Of a stretch of DNA of 64,000 nt, positions 26,794 through 35,270 are shown piece by piece; position 1 is the stretch's first letter; each line of letters opens with the position of its first letter. The notes under the pieces are model-generated. The model did no database searches. It saw nothing but the letters and a program-made list of their open reading frames with translations, and was not told the DNA's origin. A program made the position numbers and the translations under genes. Location of the stretch: positions 49,647 to 113,646 of the forward strand of contig NZ_DDHJ01000018.1 of NCBI RefSeq assembly GCF_002338065.1, in the 5' to 3' direction. Origin of the DNA: Pseudomonas sp. UBA1879 (GTDB lineage Bacteria > Pseudomonadota > Gammaproteobacteria > Pseudomonadales > Pseudomonadaceae).

Positions 26794-27810
26794 TCAGCGC
26801 ACGCGCAGCACCACACGACCCCGCACCGGGTCTTCATCCAGATGATGGTGCGCCTTGCCGAATTGCTCGAATGGCCAGGTGCGATGAATGTCAGGTTTGA
26901 GATGGCCGTTGACGGTCAGTTCGTTGATGACACCCAGCGCGCGTTCCATCGCGATGCTGTTCTGTTCGATCCCCAACTCCGCTTTGCCGGTGAAGTTTTC
27001 CAGGCAGTGCACGAAAAAATGAATGTTCTTCTTGAACGCCTGCAAGGCGGGGAAGGGCGTCCGATTGCCACCGCGCAGGCCGTACAACACCAGACTGCCC
27101 CGTGGCGCGAGGACGTCGCCGAGCATCGACATTTGCATCCCGCCGAAACCGTCGAACACCGCTTCGATGCCGTGGCCTTGGGTCAGCGCCTCGATGCGCA
27201 GGCAGATGTCGTCTTCGTCGGTCACGATCACCCGTTCCGCCCCATTGGCCAAGAGGTACTCGCGGTCCTCGGCGCGCTGGGTAGCGGCGATCACACGCAG
27301 GCCGAGCGCCTTGCCCAGTTGTACGAAAGCGATGCCGGGGCTGTAGGCGGCGTCGGTGATCAGTACGGTTTGACCCGCCTGCACCTGTGCGAGGTCGACC
27401 AGAGCGAAGTAGGCCAGCAACATTGGCGTGTAATGAACGCTGGCTTCCACCGGCGTCAGCACGTCGGGATAACGCACCAGCGCGTTACGCGGCACCAGCA
27501 CGTGGTCGCCGCACACCGGGTAGTCGTTGGCGCTCATGGCCTTGAAGCTGGCGACCTTGTCGCCGACTTGCAAATCGGTGACACCGGGACCGATAGCTTC
27601 GACGATACCCGCCATTTCGCTGCCGATGCCGGCCGGCAACTGCACCGGGGCGAGGGCCAGGTTTTGTCGCCACAACACATCGTCCCAGCTGATGCCAATG
27701 GCTTCGGCACGAACCAGCACCTCCTGATGGCCGGGGGACCGGTCAGGCTGCTCCTCGCAACTGAGCACATCGGCTTTGCCGAAGCGATGAAATTTGATGG
27801 CGCGGGACAT
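26794..27810 (-). CDS. zinc-type alcohol dehydrogenase / quinone oxidoreductase family protein
   Basis: This 338-residue MDR-superfamily enzyme has a GroES-like N-terminal domain (IGISWDDVLWRQ, GSEMAGIVEAIG), and its NAD(P)-binding domain contains VLITDAAYSPGIAFVQLGKALG in place of the usual GAAGGVG loop. The structural and catalytic zinc cysteines are absent, so it should act as an NADPH-dependent quinone-oxidoreductase-like reductase. ATG 27810 has GAGG upstream. It is on the same strand as the LysR gene upstream and may be in its regulon. Confidence 0.82.
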   Translation of the reverse strand: MSRAIKFHRFGKADVLSCEEQPDRSPGHQEVLVRAEAIGISWDDVLWRQNLALAPVQLPAGIGSEMAGIVEAIGPGVTDLQVGDKVASFKAMSANDYPVCGDHVLVPRNALVRYPDVLTPVEASVHYTPMLLAYFALVDLAQVQAGQTVLITDAAYSPGIAFVQLGKALGLRVIAATQRAEDREYLLANGAERVIVTDEDDICLRIEALTQGHGIEAVFDGFGGMQMSMLGDVLAPRGSLVLYGLRGGNRTPFPALQAFKKNIHFFVHCLENFTGKAELGIEQNSIAMERALGVINELTVNGHLKPDIHRTWPFEQFGKAHHHLDEDPVRGRVVLRVR

Positions 27811-27929
27811 TTCCAACCTCGACGCATGTGATTAGGGTGGCAATGACTTTACGGATGTAGGGCTTTTGCGACTATTTCTGTCCATCGATACCCGACATGC
27901 CTGGGATCAATTGGGGTTTTTCGGCGTGT

Positions 27930-28832
27930 TCATGTCCCCCACGCCGCCAGCGCGCTGTCGACGAAATGCCTGACTTTGGGCAGTCGGTAGCGGTCTTGCG
28001 GGTACATCAGCCACATGGGGCGGCTGGGCGGCTGATAGGCCTGAAGCAACGGAATGAGCGTGCCGGCTTTCAAGTCTTCACTGATCAGCACGTCCGGCAG
28101 CATCGCTACGCCCATCCCCGCCAATGCCGCCTGACGCAGGGCCGGCGAGCTGTTGACGATCATCGGCCCGGACACCGGAATGTCCATGACGCCTTCAGGC
28201 CCTGTCAGCTTCCACAGCTTGTCGGCGGCGCGCCAGTCGTCGCCTGCGGGGTAGGCGAACGCCAGGCAGCTATGGCCGCGCAGGTCGTCGGCTGTCTGCG
28301 GTGTACCTCGGCGCGCCAGGTATTCCGGCGAGGCGCAAATGGTCAGGGTGTAGTCGCGCAGGGGGCGGGCGATCAAGGCGCAAGGTTCAGGGTTGCCCAG
28401 GCGGATGGCGGCGTCGAAGCCGTGCTCGATCAGGTCCATCAATTGGTTGCTCAGCACCAGTTCCACCTTGACCTCCGGGTAGCGCTGGGTGAAGTCGCTG
28501 AGCATCCTCGGCAAGCGCTCGGCACCGAACGCTGGTGGCGCGGTGAGGCGCAACGTGCCGCTGGGCTGAGTCTGCACGTGTTCGGCCATGCGTTCCGAGT
28601 CGCTCACCAGCCCCAGCACTTCGACACACCGGCGGTAATACTGGATGCCGAATTCCGTCAGGTTCTGTCGCCGGGTCGTACGCTGCAAAAGGCTGACACC
28701 CAGACGTTGCTCCAGTGCCTTGAGGTGATTGCCCACCATGGTTGTTGACATTTCGCACTGTCGCGCTGCGGCGGTCATGCTGCCGCTTTCCACTACGTTT
28801 ACGAACACGGTCATTGCCTGGAACACGTCCAT
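27930..28832 (-). CDS. LysR-family transcriptional regulator
   Basis: This 300-residue regulator has an N-terminal winged helix (MDVFQAMTVFVNVVESGSMT, then LKALEQRLGVSLLQRTTR) and a C-terminal effector-binding domain (about 90-295). I take ATG 28832, the usual LysR N-terminus. It is divergent from the aminotransferase gene with 99 bases between, so it may control that gene, the downstream reductase, or both. The effector is unknown. Confidence 0.88.
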   Translation of the reverse strand: MDVFQAMTVFVNVVESGSMTAAARQCEMSTTMVGNHLKALEQRLGVSLLQRTTRRQNLTEFGIQYYRRCVEVLGLVSDSERMAEHVQTQPSGTLRLTAPPAFGAERLPRMLSDFTQRYPEVKVELVLSNQLMDLIEHGFDAAIRLGNPEPCALIARPLRDYTLTICASPEYLARRGTPQTADDLRGHSCLAFAYPAGDDWRAADKLWKLTGPEGVMDIPVSGPMIVNSSPALRQAALAGMGVAMLPDVLISEDLKAGTLIPLLQAYQPPSRPMWLMYPQDRYRLPKVRHFVDSALAAWGT

Positions 28833-28931
28833 TATCAAGTCCTGCTTGAAAGTCACTCAAGAAAGTCGATCTTTATACAGCAAAAAGGGATACCGATACT
28901 GTCACCACACCCCACTGCTGGAGCCACGGCC

Positions 28932-30116
28932 ATGAGCGCTGCCTGCCTGATGAACACGTACAAATCGATGCCTTTGAGTTTCGTCAGGGGAGAGGCCGCG
29001 CGGCTCTGGGACGATACCGGCCGGCAGTATCTGGATGCGGTGGCGGGCGTGGCGGTGACCAACGTCGGTCATAGCCATCCGCAAATCGTGGCCGCCATCA
29101 GCGAACAGGCGGGGCTGCTGCTGCACACGTCCAACCATTACCGCATCGACTGGCAGCAACGGCTGGGCGCCAGACTCGCGCAGCTGTCCGGGCTGGATCA
29201 GGCGTTCTTCAACAACTCTGGCGCCGAGGCCAACGAAACTGCGCTCAAGCTGGCGCGCCTTTACGGCTGGGCCAAGGGCATCGAGCGGCCCTTGGTGCTG
29301 GTGATGGAAAACGCTTTTCATGGCCGCACGCTCGGAACCCTGTCAGCGAGCGACAACGGCGCGGCGCGCCTGGGATATCAGCAGATGTCCGGCGAGTTCA
29401 TCAAGGTGCCGTTCGGCGACATGGCCGCGATCAGACAGGCGACTGCGACCTACGGCGAACGCATCGTCGCGGTGATGCTGGAACCGGTGCAGGGCGAAGG
29501 CGGCGTGGCCGTGCCGCCGCCGGGATACTTGAAGGCGGTGCGCGTGCATTGCACGCAAAACGGCTGGCTGATGATCCTCGATGAAATCCAGACCGGCATC
29601 GGACGGACCGGGCGCTGGTTTGCGTATCAGCACGATGGCATCGTCCCGGACGTCGTCACCCTCGCCAAAGCGCTGGGCAACGGTATTCCCATTGGCGCGT
29701 GTCTCGCGACCACCGCCGTCGCCCGGCTGTTCACCCCCGGCAGCCACGGCAGCACCTTCGGCGGCAATCCGCTGGCGTGCCAGGTTGGCTGCACGGTGTT
29801 GGACATCATCGAACGCGAGGCCTTGCTAGACAACGCGGCCGGGCAGGGCGAACGGCTGCTGACGCTCTTGCGTGATGCCCTGGCCGGACATCCGAACGTG
29901 GCGCAGGTGCGCGGACTGGGGCTGATGGTGGGCGTTGAATTGACGGCGCCGGTGCGGGATCTGGGCCTGATGGCAGCGCGGGATTACGGGGTGTTGATCA
30001 ACGTGACGCGGGGCCAGACCATTCGGCTGTTGCCGCCGTTGATCATTGATGAGGCGGATGTGGAGCGGATCGTGGCGGCTGTGCTGGGCGTGTTGGGTGG
30101 AACGGGCAGGGATTGA
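28932..30116 (+). CDS. class III aminotransferase (acetylornithine-aminotransferase-like)
   Basis: This 394-residue PLP enzyme shows the ArgD-type pattern: NSGAEANETALKLAR, FHGRTLGTLSAS, LEPVQGEGG, DEIQTGIGRTG, the PLP lysine Lys246 in TLAKALGNG, and STFGGNPLAC. It would transfer an omega-amino group of ornithine-like substrates to 2-oxoglutarate. As a lone gene divergent from a LysR regulator it is more likely an accessory catabolic paralogue than the biosynthetic ArgD. ATG 28950 is an alternative start. Confidence 0.85.
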   Translation: MSAACLMNTYKSMPLSFVRGEAARLWDDTGRQYLDAVAGVAVTNVGHSHPQIVAAISEQAGLLLHTSNHYRIDWQQRLGARLAQLSGLDQAFFNNSGAEANETALKLARLYGWAKGIERPLVLVMENAFHGRTLGTLSASDNGAARLGYQQMSGEFIKVPFGDMAAIRQATATYGERIVAVMLEPVQGEGGVAVPPPGYLKAVRVHCTQNGWLMILDEIQTGIGRTGRWFAYQHDGIVPDVVTLAKALGNGIPIGACLATTAVARLFTPGSHGSTFGGNPLACQVGCTVLDIIEREALLDNAAGQGERLLTLLRDALAGHPNVAQVRGLGLMVGVELTAPVRDLGLMAARDYGVLINVTRGQTIRLLPPLIIDEADVERIVAAVLGVLGGTGRD

Positions 30117-30351
30117 TGCTGTTTCGTCTGGCGAGGTGTGCCAGGCAGACCGTGTGCACAGGGTTTGCTATCGCTTCGCGACAGATCGCGAGCAAGCTTG
30201 CTCCCACGGCCTTTGGCCGGAAGCAGAAGCCATGGCCGCGTCGTGCCCAGCTTCTGCCGAAGGCGTGGGACTGCCGGGGTGGCGTCCCACCTTGCCTGAT
30301 CTGCCGGAAACCGGCAGTCATATCAGACACCCCGGTTGTATCCGGCAGACC
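30117..30351. repeat. intergenic region with a REP element and a hairpin
   Basis: ATCGCGAGCAAGCTTGCTCC at 30186 onward is a single member of the GAGCTTGCTC REP family. CTGCCGG/CCGGCAG at 30301-30317 forms a 7-bp hairpin with an AAA loop between the convergent aminotransferase and peptidase genes, possibly a weak terminator. No gene is visible. Confidence 0.6.
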
Positions 30352-31590
30352 TTATTTCTCCGCCGACAACGTCATGATCATCGCGGCAGACAGGTACAAC
30401 CTCGGCGCGATGCTGGTCAGGTCGGAATATTCGTCATCGGCATGCAGCCCTGCGCCCACCACCCCTAACGTCTCCAATACGGCCGGTTTCTGGCTGTCCG
30501 GAACGTAGGCGTAACCGGCGTCGGTACCGAAGCGCATGGCGATCGGTTCGATGGTACGGCCGATCCTGCCGTACAGAGTCTGTGCCGTTTTGGCGAGGTC
30601 TTCGCTGGCGGGGTTTTTCACTAAAGGCGGGCGGCCTTTGTCGAGCCGGAATATGACGTCAGTGCCGTCGATCAGGCGGTCTTTGACGATGCGCTGACCG
30701 TCGGCCAGCACCCGATCCGATTCGCTCAAGTCCGAATAGCGCATGTCGCCTTCGGCAGCGGCGCTGGAGGGGATGATGTTGCGCTTTTCACCGCCCTTGA
30801 TCAGCGTCCAGTTCACGGTCGTGCCCTTGGACGGGTCGCCCAAGTCCTTCAGTTGAACCAGTTGATGGGCCAGTTCCATGGCTGCGTTGCGTCCCGCCTC
30901 GGGGGCCGATCCGGCGTGTGACGACTTGCCTTTGACGTCGACAAACACGCCGTTGATGCCGTTGGTGGCGACGGTCACGGCATCCTTGTCCGGCGGCTCG
31001 TACGAGAACACGTAGTCGTGCTTGCGTGCCAAGTCGGCGATGAGCTGTTTCGAGCCTGCCGAGCCGGTTTCTTCATCAGGGTTGAACAGCACGGTGATCG
31101 TGCCGAAGCGTTTGAATTTTTGATCCTGCAGCAGTTTCAAGGAATGCAGCACCATCGCCACGCCGCCTTTGGCATCCGCGACGCCGGGTCCGTAGGCGCG
31201 GTCGCCTTCGATGCGGAACGGCCGTTTGGCGGCGGTGCCGGGACCGAACACCGTGTCGTAATGGATCATGAGCAGGAAGGTTTTGCTGCCCGTGCCTTTG
31301 ATCGTACCGACGATGTTGTCGCCGGCAGAAGGCGTGGCGGGGGTGGTCTCGACGGTCGCCCCCAAGGCCTTGAGGCGATCGACCAGCACCGCGCTGACCG
31401 TCTTCAGACCGGGGGCCTGGCCCGTGCCGGTGTCGATGTCCACCAGTTGTTTGACGGTCGCCAAGTACGGCTTCTGTTCGGCTTCGGCTTGTTTCAGCAG
31501 TTGATCAGATGGCAGGTCGGCGGCAAAGGCCATGGAACACAGGAGCGAGGCGGCCACGGCGGTCGTCAGGGAAGAACGTCGAACGAGCAT
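30352..31590 (-). CDS. exported M20-family metallopeptidase (glutamate carboxypeptidase type)
   Basis: This 412-residue protein has a signal peptide (residues 1-23, ending AFAA). M20 metal-ligand motifs are present: MIHYDTVF (His/Asp), GPGVADAKGG (bridging Asp), PDEETGS (catalytic and metal Glu) and a C-terminal GLHADDEYSD (His). It resembles carboxypeptidase G2, which cleaves C-terminal glutamate from folates and peptides in the periplasm. GAGGGA precedes ATG 31590; the longer upstream frame lacks a signal peptide and overlaps the polB promoter area. It is divergent from polB. Confidence 0.88.
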   Translation of the reverse strand: MLVRRSSLTTAVAASLLCSMAFAADLPSDQLLKQAEAEQKPYLATVKQLVDIDTGTGQAPGLKTVSAVLVDRLKALGATVETTPATPSAGDNIVGTIKGTGSKTFLLMIHYDTVFGPGTAAKRPFRIEGDRAYGPGVADAKGGVAMVLHSLKLLQDQKFKRFGTITVLFNPDEETGSAGSKQLIADLARKHDYVFSYEPPDKDAVTVATNGINGVFVDVKGKSSHAGSAPEAGRNAAMELAHQLVQLKDLGDPSKGTTVNWTLIKGGEKRNIIPSSAAAEGDMRYSDLSESDRVLADGQRIVKDRLIDGTDVIFRLDKGRPPLVKNPASEDLAKTAQTLYGRIGRTIEPIAMRFGTDAGYAYVPDSQKPAVLETLGVVGAGLHADDEYSDLTSIAPRLYLSAAMIMTLSAEK

Positions 31591-31771
31591 GCTGGATCCC
31601 TCAGATGATGTGCGAGTCTTGAAGGGGCTGATTCCCCTCGCGTCGACATTGTTCCCCTCGAATGGGTGAGCGAGCAATGATGAGCGCGTGTGAATGGTCC
31701 ACACCCCGCGCTTTCCCACACCGATGCCCGTAGAATCGCACCTCGGCACGTAAATATTCGAGGTTTCAGCG

Positions 31772-34135
31772 GTGGATTTACAGCAGGGCTTTGTCCTGAC
31801 CCGGCATTGGCGCGATACGGACGCGGGCACCGAGGTGGATATTTGGGTGGCCACCGACGACGGGCCGCGCCACCTGCGTTTGCCGCTGCAAACGTCCACA
31901 GCGTTTATTCCGGAACAGCATCGGGCGCGCGCCGAAGCAGTGTTGCGCCAGGAGCAGGGTGTCGAGCTCAAGCCGCTGCAACTCTGCGATTTTCGCCACC
32001 GTCCGGTGTTGGGGCTGTACACCCGGCACCATCGTCAGTTGATGGGGCTGGAGAAGGCGCTGCGTCAGGCCAGTGTCGACGTGTACGAAGCCGACATTCG
32101 CCCGCCCGAGCGCTATCTGATGGAGCGTTTCATCACCGCGCCGGTGCAGTTCAGCGGCACCCCCGACGCTGACGGCGTGTGGCTGAACGCGCAACTCAGG
32201 CCCGACCCCGACTACCGCCCGCGCCTGAAGCTGGTGTCGCTGGACATTGAAACCACCGAGCGCGCCGAGCTGTATTCCATTGCGCTGGAAGGCTGCGGCG
32301 AGCGTCAGGTGTACATGCTCGGCCCGCCCAATGGCGACGATTCCCGTGTGGATTTCAAACTCGACTATTGCGACAGCCGCGAGCAATTGCTGGAGCGGCT
32401 CAACGACTGGATGGCGCTTCACGACCCCGACGCGATCATCGGCTGGAACGTGGTGCAATTCGACCTGCGGGTACTGCATGAACACGCCCGGCGTCTCAAC
32501 GTGCCGCTGCGTCTTGGCCGGGAAGGCGAGACCATGGGCTGGCGCGAACATGGCGCGCGCAATAGCCATTTCTTCGCCTCGGCAGCGGGGCGTCTGATCA
32601 TTGATGGCATCGAGGCCCTGCGCTCGGCGACCTGGAGCTTTCCGTCGTTCAGTCTGGAAAACGTGTCGCAGACGCTGCTCGGCGAAGGCAAGGCGATAGA
32701 CAACCCCTATCAACGCATGGACGAAATCAACCGCATGTTTGCCGAGGACAAGCCCGCGCTGGCGCGCTACAACCTCAAGGACTGCGAGCTGGTCACGCGG
32801 ATCTTCGAGAAGACCGACCTGCTGACCTTTCTGCTCGAACGCGCCTCTGTCACCGGTTTGCCGGCCGACCGCAGTGGCGGGTCGGTGGCAGCGTTCGAAC
32901 ACCTGTACATGCCGTTGATGCATCGTCAGGGTTTCGTCGCGCCAAACCTGGGCGAGCGCCTGCCCGAAGCGAGTCCTGGCGGGTTCGTCATGGATTCGCG
33001 GCCCGGCCTTTACGAATCGGTGCTGGTGCTGGATTACAAGAGCCTGTACCCGTCAATCATTCGCAGCTTTCTCATCGACCCGGTGGGGCTGATCGAAGGC
33101 CTCAAACACCCTGACGACAGCGAGTCAGTGGAAGGCTTTCGCGGCGGGCGCTTTTCACGCACCCGGCATTGCCTGCCGTCCATCGTCGCGCGGGTCGCCG
33201 AGGGCCGCGAGATCGCCAAACGTGAGCGCAATGCGCCGCTGTCCCAGGCGCTGAAGATCATCATGAACGCGTTCTACGGCGTCCTCGGTTCCAGCGGCTG
33301 TCGTTTCTTCGACACACGCCTGGCCTCGTCAATCACGATGCGCGGCCATCAGATCATGCGCCAGACCCGCGAACTCATCGAAGCCCAAGGGTATGAGGTG
33401 ATCTACGGCGACACCGACTCCACATTCGTCTGGCTCAAGCGTCGCCACGGGCAGGAAGAAGCTGCGCAGATCGGCAACGCGCTGGTCAAGGGCGTGAATG
33501 ACTGGTGGCGTGCCCATCTGCGTGATGAATACGGGCTGGAAAGCACCCTCGAACTGCAATTCGAAACCCACTTCAAACGCTTTCTCATGCCGACTATTCG
33601 CGGTGCGGAAGAGGGCAGCAAAAAACGTTACGCCGGGCTCGTCACCCGCGCCAACGGCGAAGACGAAATGGTCTACAAGGGGCTCGAAGTCGTACGCACC
33701 GACTGGTCGCCGCTGGCGCAAACCTTCCAGCGCGAGCTCTACCTGCGCATCTTCAACAGTCGGCCGTTCGAAGACTATGTGCGTGATTACGTGCGTCGCA
33801 CCCTCGCCGGGGAAATGGACGATCAACTGATCTACCGCAAACGCCTGCGCCGCCCGCTGGACGACTACGAACGCAACGTCCCGCCCCACGTTCGCGCCGC
33901 CCGCCTGGCCGACGACTACAACCTTCGAAACGGCCGCCCGTTGCAGTACCAGGATCGGGGCTGGATCAGCTACGTGATCACCACCGCCGGCCCCGAACCG
34001 CTGGAAGTGCGCACGGCCCCGATCGACTACGACCACTACATCACCCGTCAACTGCAGCCGATTGCAGACGCGATATTGCCGTTCGTGCAGGCAGATTTCG
34101 CGACGCTGATCGGGGGGCAGATGGGGTTGTTTTGA
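31772..34135 (+). CDS. polB: DNA polymerase II (family B)
   Basis: This 787-residue family-B polymerase has an N-terminal domain, a 3'-5' exonuclease with SLDIETT (Asp158) and a DPDAIIGWNVVQFDL motif, and the polymerase domain with DYKSLYPSII (Asp421), the KIIMNAFYGVLG helix and YGDTDSTF (Asp547/Asp549). All catalytic acids are present. The length is right for PolB. It should act in replication restart and translesion synthesis. The start is GTG 31772 with GAGG eight bases upstream. I could not find a clear LexA box in the short divergent promoter region. Confidence 0.96.
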   Translation: MDLQQGFVLTRHWRDTDAGTEVDIWVATDDGPRHLRLPLQTSTAFIPEQHRARAEAVLRQEQGVELKPLQLCDFRHRPVLGLYTRHHRQLMGLEKALRQASVDVYEADIRPPERYLMERFITAPVQFSGTPDADGVWLNAQLRPDPDYRPRLKLVSLDIETTERAELYSIALEGCGERQVYMLGPPNGDDSRVDFKLDYCDSREQLLERLNDWMALHDPDAIIGWNVVQFDLRVLHEHARRLNVPLRLGREGETMGWREHGARNSHFFASAAGRLIIDGIEALRSATWSFPSFSLENVSQTLLGEGKAIDNPYQRMDEINRMFAEDKPALARYNLKDCELVTRIFEKTDLLTFLLERASVTGLPADRSGGSVAAFEHLYMPLMHRQGFVAPNLGERLPEASPGGFVMDSRPGLYESVLVLDYKSLYPSIIRSFLIDPVGLIEGLKHPDDSESVEGFRGGRFSRTRHCLPSIVARVAEGREIAKRERNAPLSQALKIIMNAFYGVLGSSGCRFFDTRLASSITMRGHQIMRQTRELIEAQGYEVIYGDTDSTFVWLKRRHGQEEAAQIGNALVKGVNDWWRAHLRDEYGLESTLELQFETHFKRFLMPTIRGAEEGSKKRYAGLVTRANGEDEMVYKGLEVVRTDWSPLAQTFQRELYLRIFNSRPFEDYVRDYVRRTLAGEMDDQLIYRKRLRRPLDDYERNVPPHVRAARLADDYNLRNGRPLQYQDRGWISYVITTAGPEPLEVRTAPIDYDHYITRQLQPIADAILPFVQADFATLIGGQMGLF

Positions 34136-34257
34136 CAACGCAGCCTGGCGGGTGGCCTCGTTGTCCTCACGACGGCGGGAGGGTCCTACAGCGATTTCAG
34201 AAAAAACCCCGGGACCGTGTCACTCACCAGCCGATGACACTTCAGACAAAGATCCGT

Positions 34258-34274
34258 ATACCACTCAGTGGTAT
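34258..34274. promoter_or_regulatory. operator palindrome of the toxin-antitoxin pair
   Basis: ATACCACTCAGTGGTAT is a perfect 17-base palindrome around a central C, ending next to a TATATT (-10-like) at 34274-34279 and 27 bases before the toxin start. This is the expected place for autorepression by the HTH antitoxin. Confidence 0.75.
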
Positions 34275-34300
34275 ATATTGGTATGTCTGCAGGTGGGGCT

Positions 34301-34666
34301 ATGTTGAACAGAGTGTTCAAAACGAAGGGTTTCGCGGTAACGGCCAGCAACGCGAAAATCTCGGACGCTGAGCTGTGCGCAGCGATACGAGAGGTCTGGA
34401 AAGGGCAGGCAGATGACCTGGGCGGCGGCATCTGGAAAAAGCGGTTGAACCGTAACCGACACCGCTCGATCATCCTCGCCAAAGGCCGCAGTTACTGGAT
34501 CTACCAATTCCTGTTCGCCAAGCAGGCCCAGAGCAACATCAGCAAAAATGAACTGCACGCTTTCAGAAAACTGGCCAAGGCCTACGAGGGCTTGAATGCG
34601 GTGCAGATCCAGCAGTTGCTGGACCGTCGGGATTTTACGGAGATTTGTCATGGCGAAAAAATTTAA
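34301..34666 (+). CDS. RelE/HigB-like toxin of a type II toxin-antitoxin system
   Basis: The 121-residue basic protein matches the RelE-like family in which the toxin begins MLNRVFKTKGFA and contains SDAELCAAIREVWKG, LGGGIWKKRLNR and KNELHAFRKLAKAYE. Such toxins are ribosome-dependent or free mRNA endonucleases. I use ATG 34301, with AGGTGGGG just upstream; two upstream ATGs at 34268 and 34283 sit in or next to the operator. It overlaps the antitoxin gene by 17 bases and comes first, the reverse of the classical order but normal for HigBA-like pairs. Confidence 0.85.
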   Translation: MLNRVFKTKGFAVTASNAKISDAELCAAIREVWKGQADDLGGGIWKKRLNRNRHRSIILAKGRSYWIYQFLFAKQAQSNISKNELHAFRKLAKAYEGLNAVQIQQLLDRRDFTEICHGEKI

Positions 34667-34970
34667 GAGCGAGGCATTGGAATCGATCCACGAATCCGCC
34701 CAGGCCCTGTTTGAAGTCGGAGCCCTGACCAAGGCGACCATGCGCGAGTTCGACAAAGACTGCATTGCTGAAGTCCCCGCCGAAATGGAGCCTGCGCAGA
34801 TCAAGGAGCTCCGCGAGCGCAGTCGTGTCAGCCAGCCGGTCTTTGCCCGATATCTCAACACCAGCACGTCGACGGTCAAACAATGGGAAGCGGGTGCCAA
34901 GCGGCCTGGCGGGATGGCGTTGAAGCTACTCACCATCGTGCAGAAATATGGGATTCAGATCTTGGCGTGA
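34650..34970 (+). CDS. HTH-domain antitoxin (HigA/XRE-like)
   Basis: This 106-residue protein has an N-terminal part that would wrap the toxin (MAKKFKSEALESIHESAQAL) and a C-terminal XRE helix-turn-helix (RERSRVSQPVFARYLNTSTS then VKQWEAGAKRPGG). It should bind the 34258 palindrome and repress the pair. The overlap with the toxin gene implies coupled translation. The next gene in the same direction begins about 200 bases later and is unrelated. Confidence 0.87.
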   Translation: MAKKFKSEALESIHESAQALFEVGALTKATMREFDKDCIAEVPAEMEPAQIKELRERSRVSQPVFARYLNTSTSTVKQWEAGAKRPGGMALKLLTIVQKYGIQILA

Positions 34971-35075
34971 TTACTCGAGTCAGCGGTGATCGTGGCGTCG
35001 AAGTGAAACCTGTCCTCCATTTCTACCAATCTTATGCATCGAAGTTTCATGACACCTTTCATCGGCTCCGAAAAG

Positions 35076-35111
35076 GCAAGCGCTTGCGTGAATCGATTCA
35101 GCTGTTCTAGA
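35076..35111 (+). promoter_or_regulatory. candidate promoter with two LacI-type palindromes
   Basis: GCAAGCGCTTGC at 35076-35087 and TGAATCGATTCA at 35089-35100 are two adjacent perfect 12-base palindromes with CG centres, the form preferred by LacI-family repressors. TTGCGT (35084-35089) and TCTAGA (35106-35111) with a 16-base spacer could be the -35 and -10, so a bound repressor would block the promoter. The LacI-type gene at 38999 is the obvious candidate regulator. Confidence 0.5.
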
Positions 35112-35186
35112 GTGTTTCAACGTTATTCCGAGCACCACCCGATACGAGGTGGGCGCGCATAAGAAAAAGAGACCTCGGAGAGACCC

Positions 35187-35270
35187 ATGAACAGCTTTTT
35201 CGCTGGACTGCCGCGCGTTTTTCCTGCGCTCGATGTGCCGTTTCCAGTCGTTGCAGGCGCTCGCCCATGA
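35187..35270 (+). CDS. 27-codon leader ORF coupled to the ABC ATPase gene
   Basis: ATG 35187 has CGGAGAG seven bases upstream, a better ribosome binding site than that of the ATPase gene. The frame reads MNSFFAGLPRVFPALDV... for 27 residues and stops at 35268-35270, overlapping the ATPase ATG by four bases (ATGA). The peptide is hydrophobic and proline-containing without a known match. It may serve only to bring ribosomes to the ATPase start, or it may regulate it. Confidence 0.5.
   Translation: MNSFFAGLPRVFPALDVPFPVVAGARP

Noticed and set aside
26626..27831. 401-codon plus-strand frame opposite the quinone-oxidoreductase-like gene
   Set aside because: Antisense to a clear MDR-family gene with a good start; His/Gln-rich shadow translation.
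31591..31771. LexA box upstream of polB
   Set aside because: PolB is SOS-controlled in E. coli, but no CTG-N10-CAG site with the right spacing was found in this interval.
31591..32022. 144-residue N-terminal extension of the M20 peptidase
   Set aside because: The signal peptide and GAGGGA ribosome binding site fix the start at 31590. The extension overlaps the beginning of polB and is not exported-protein-like.
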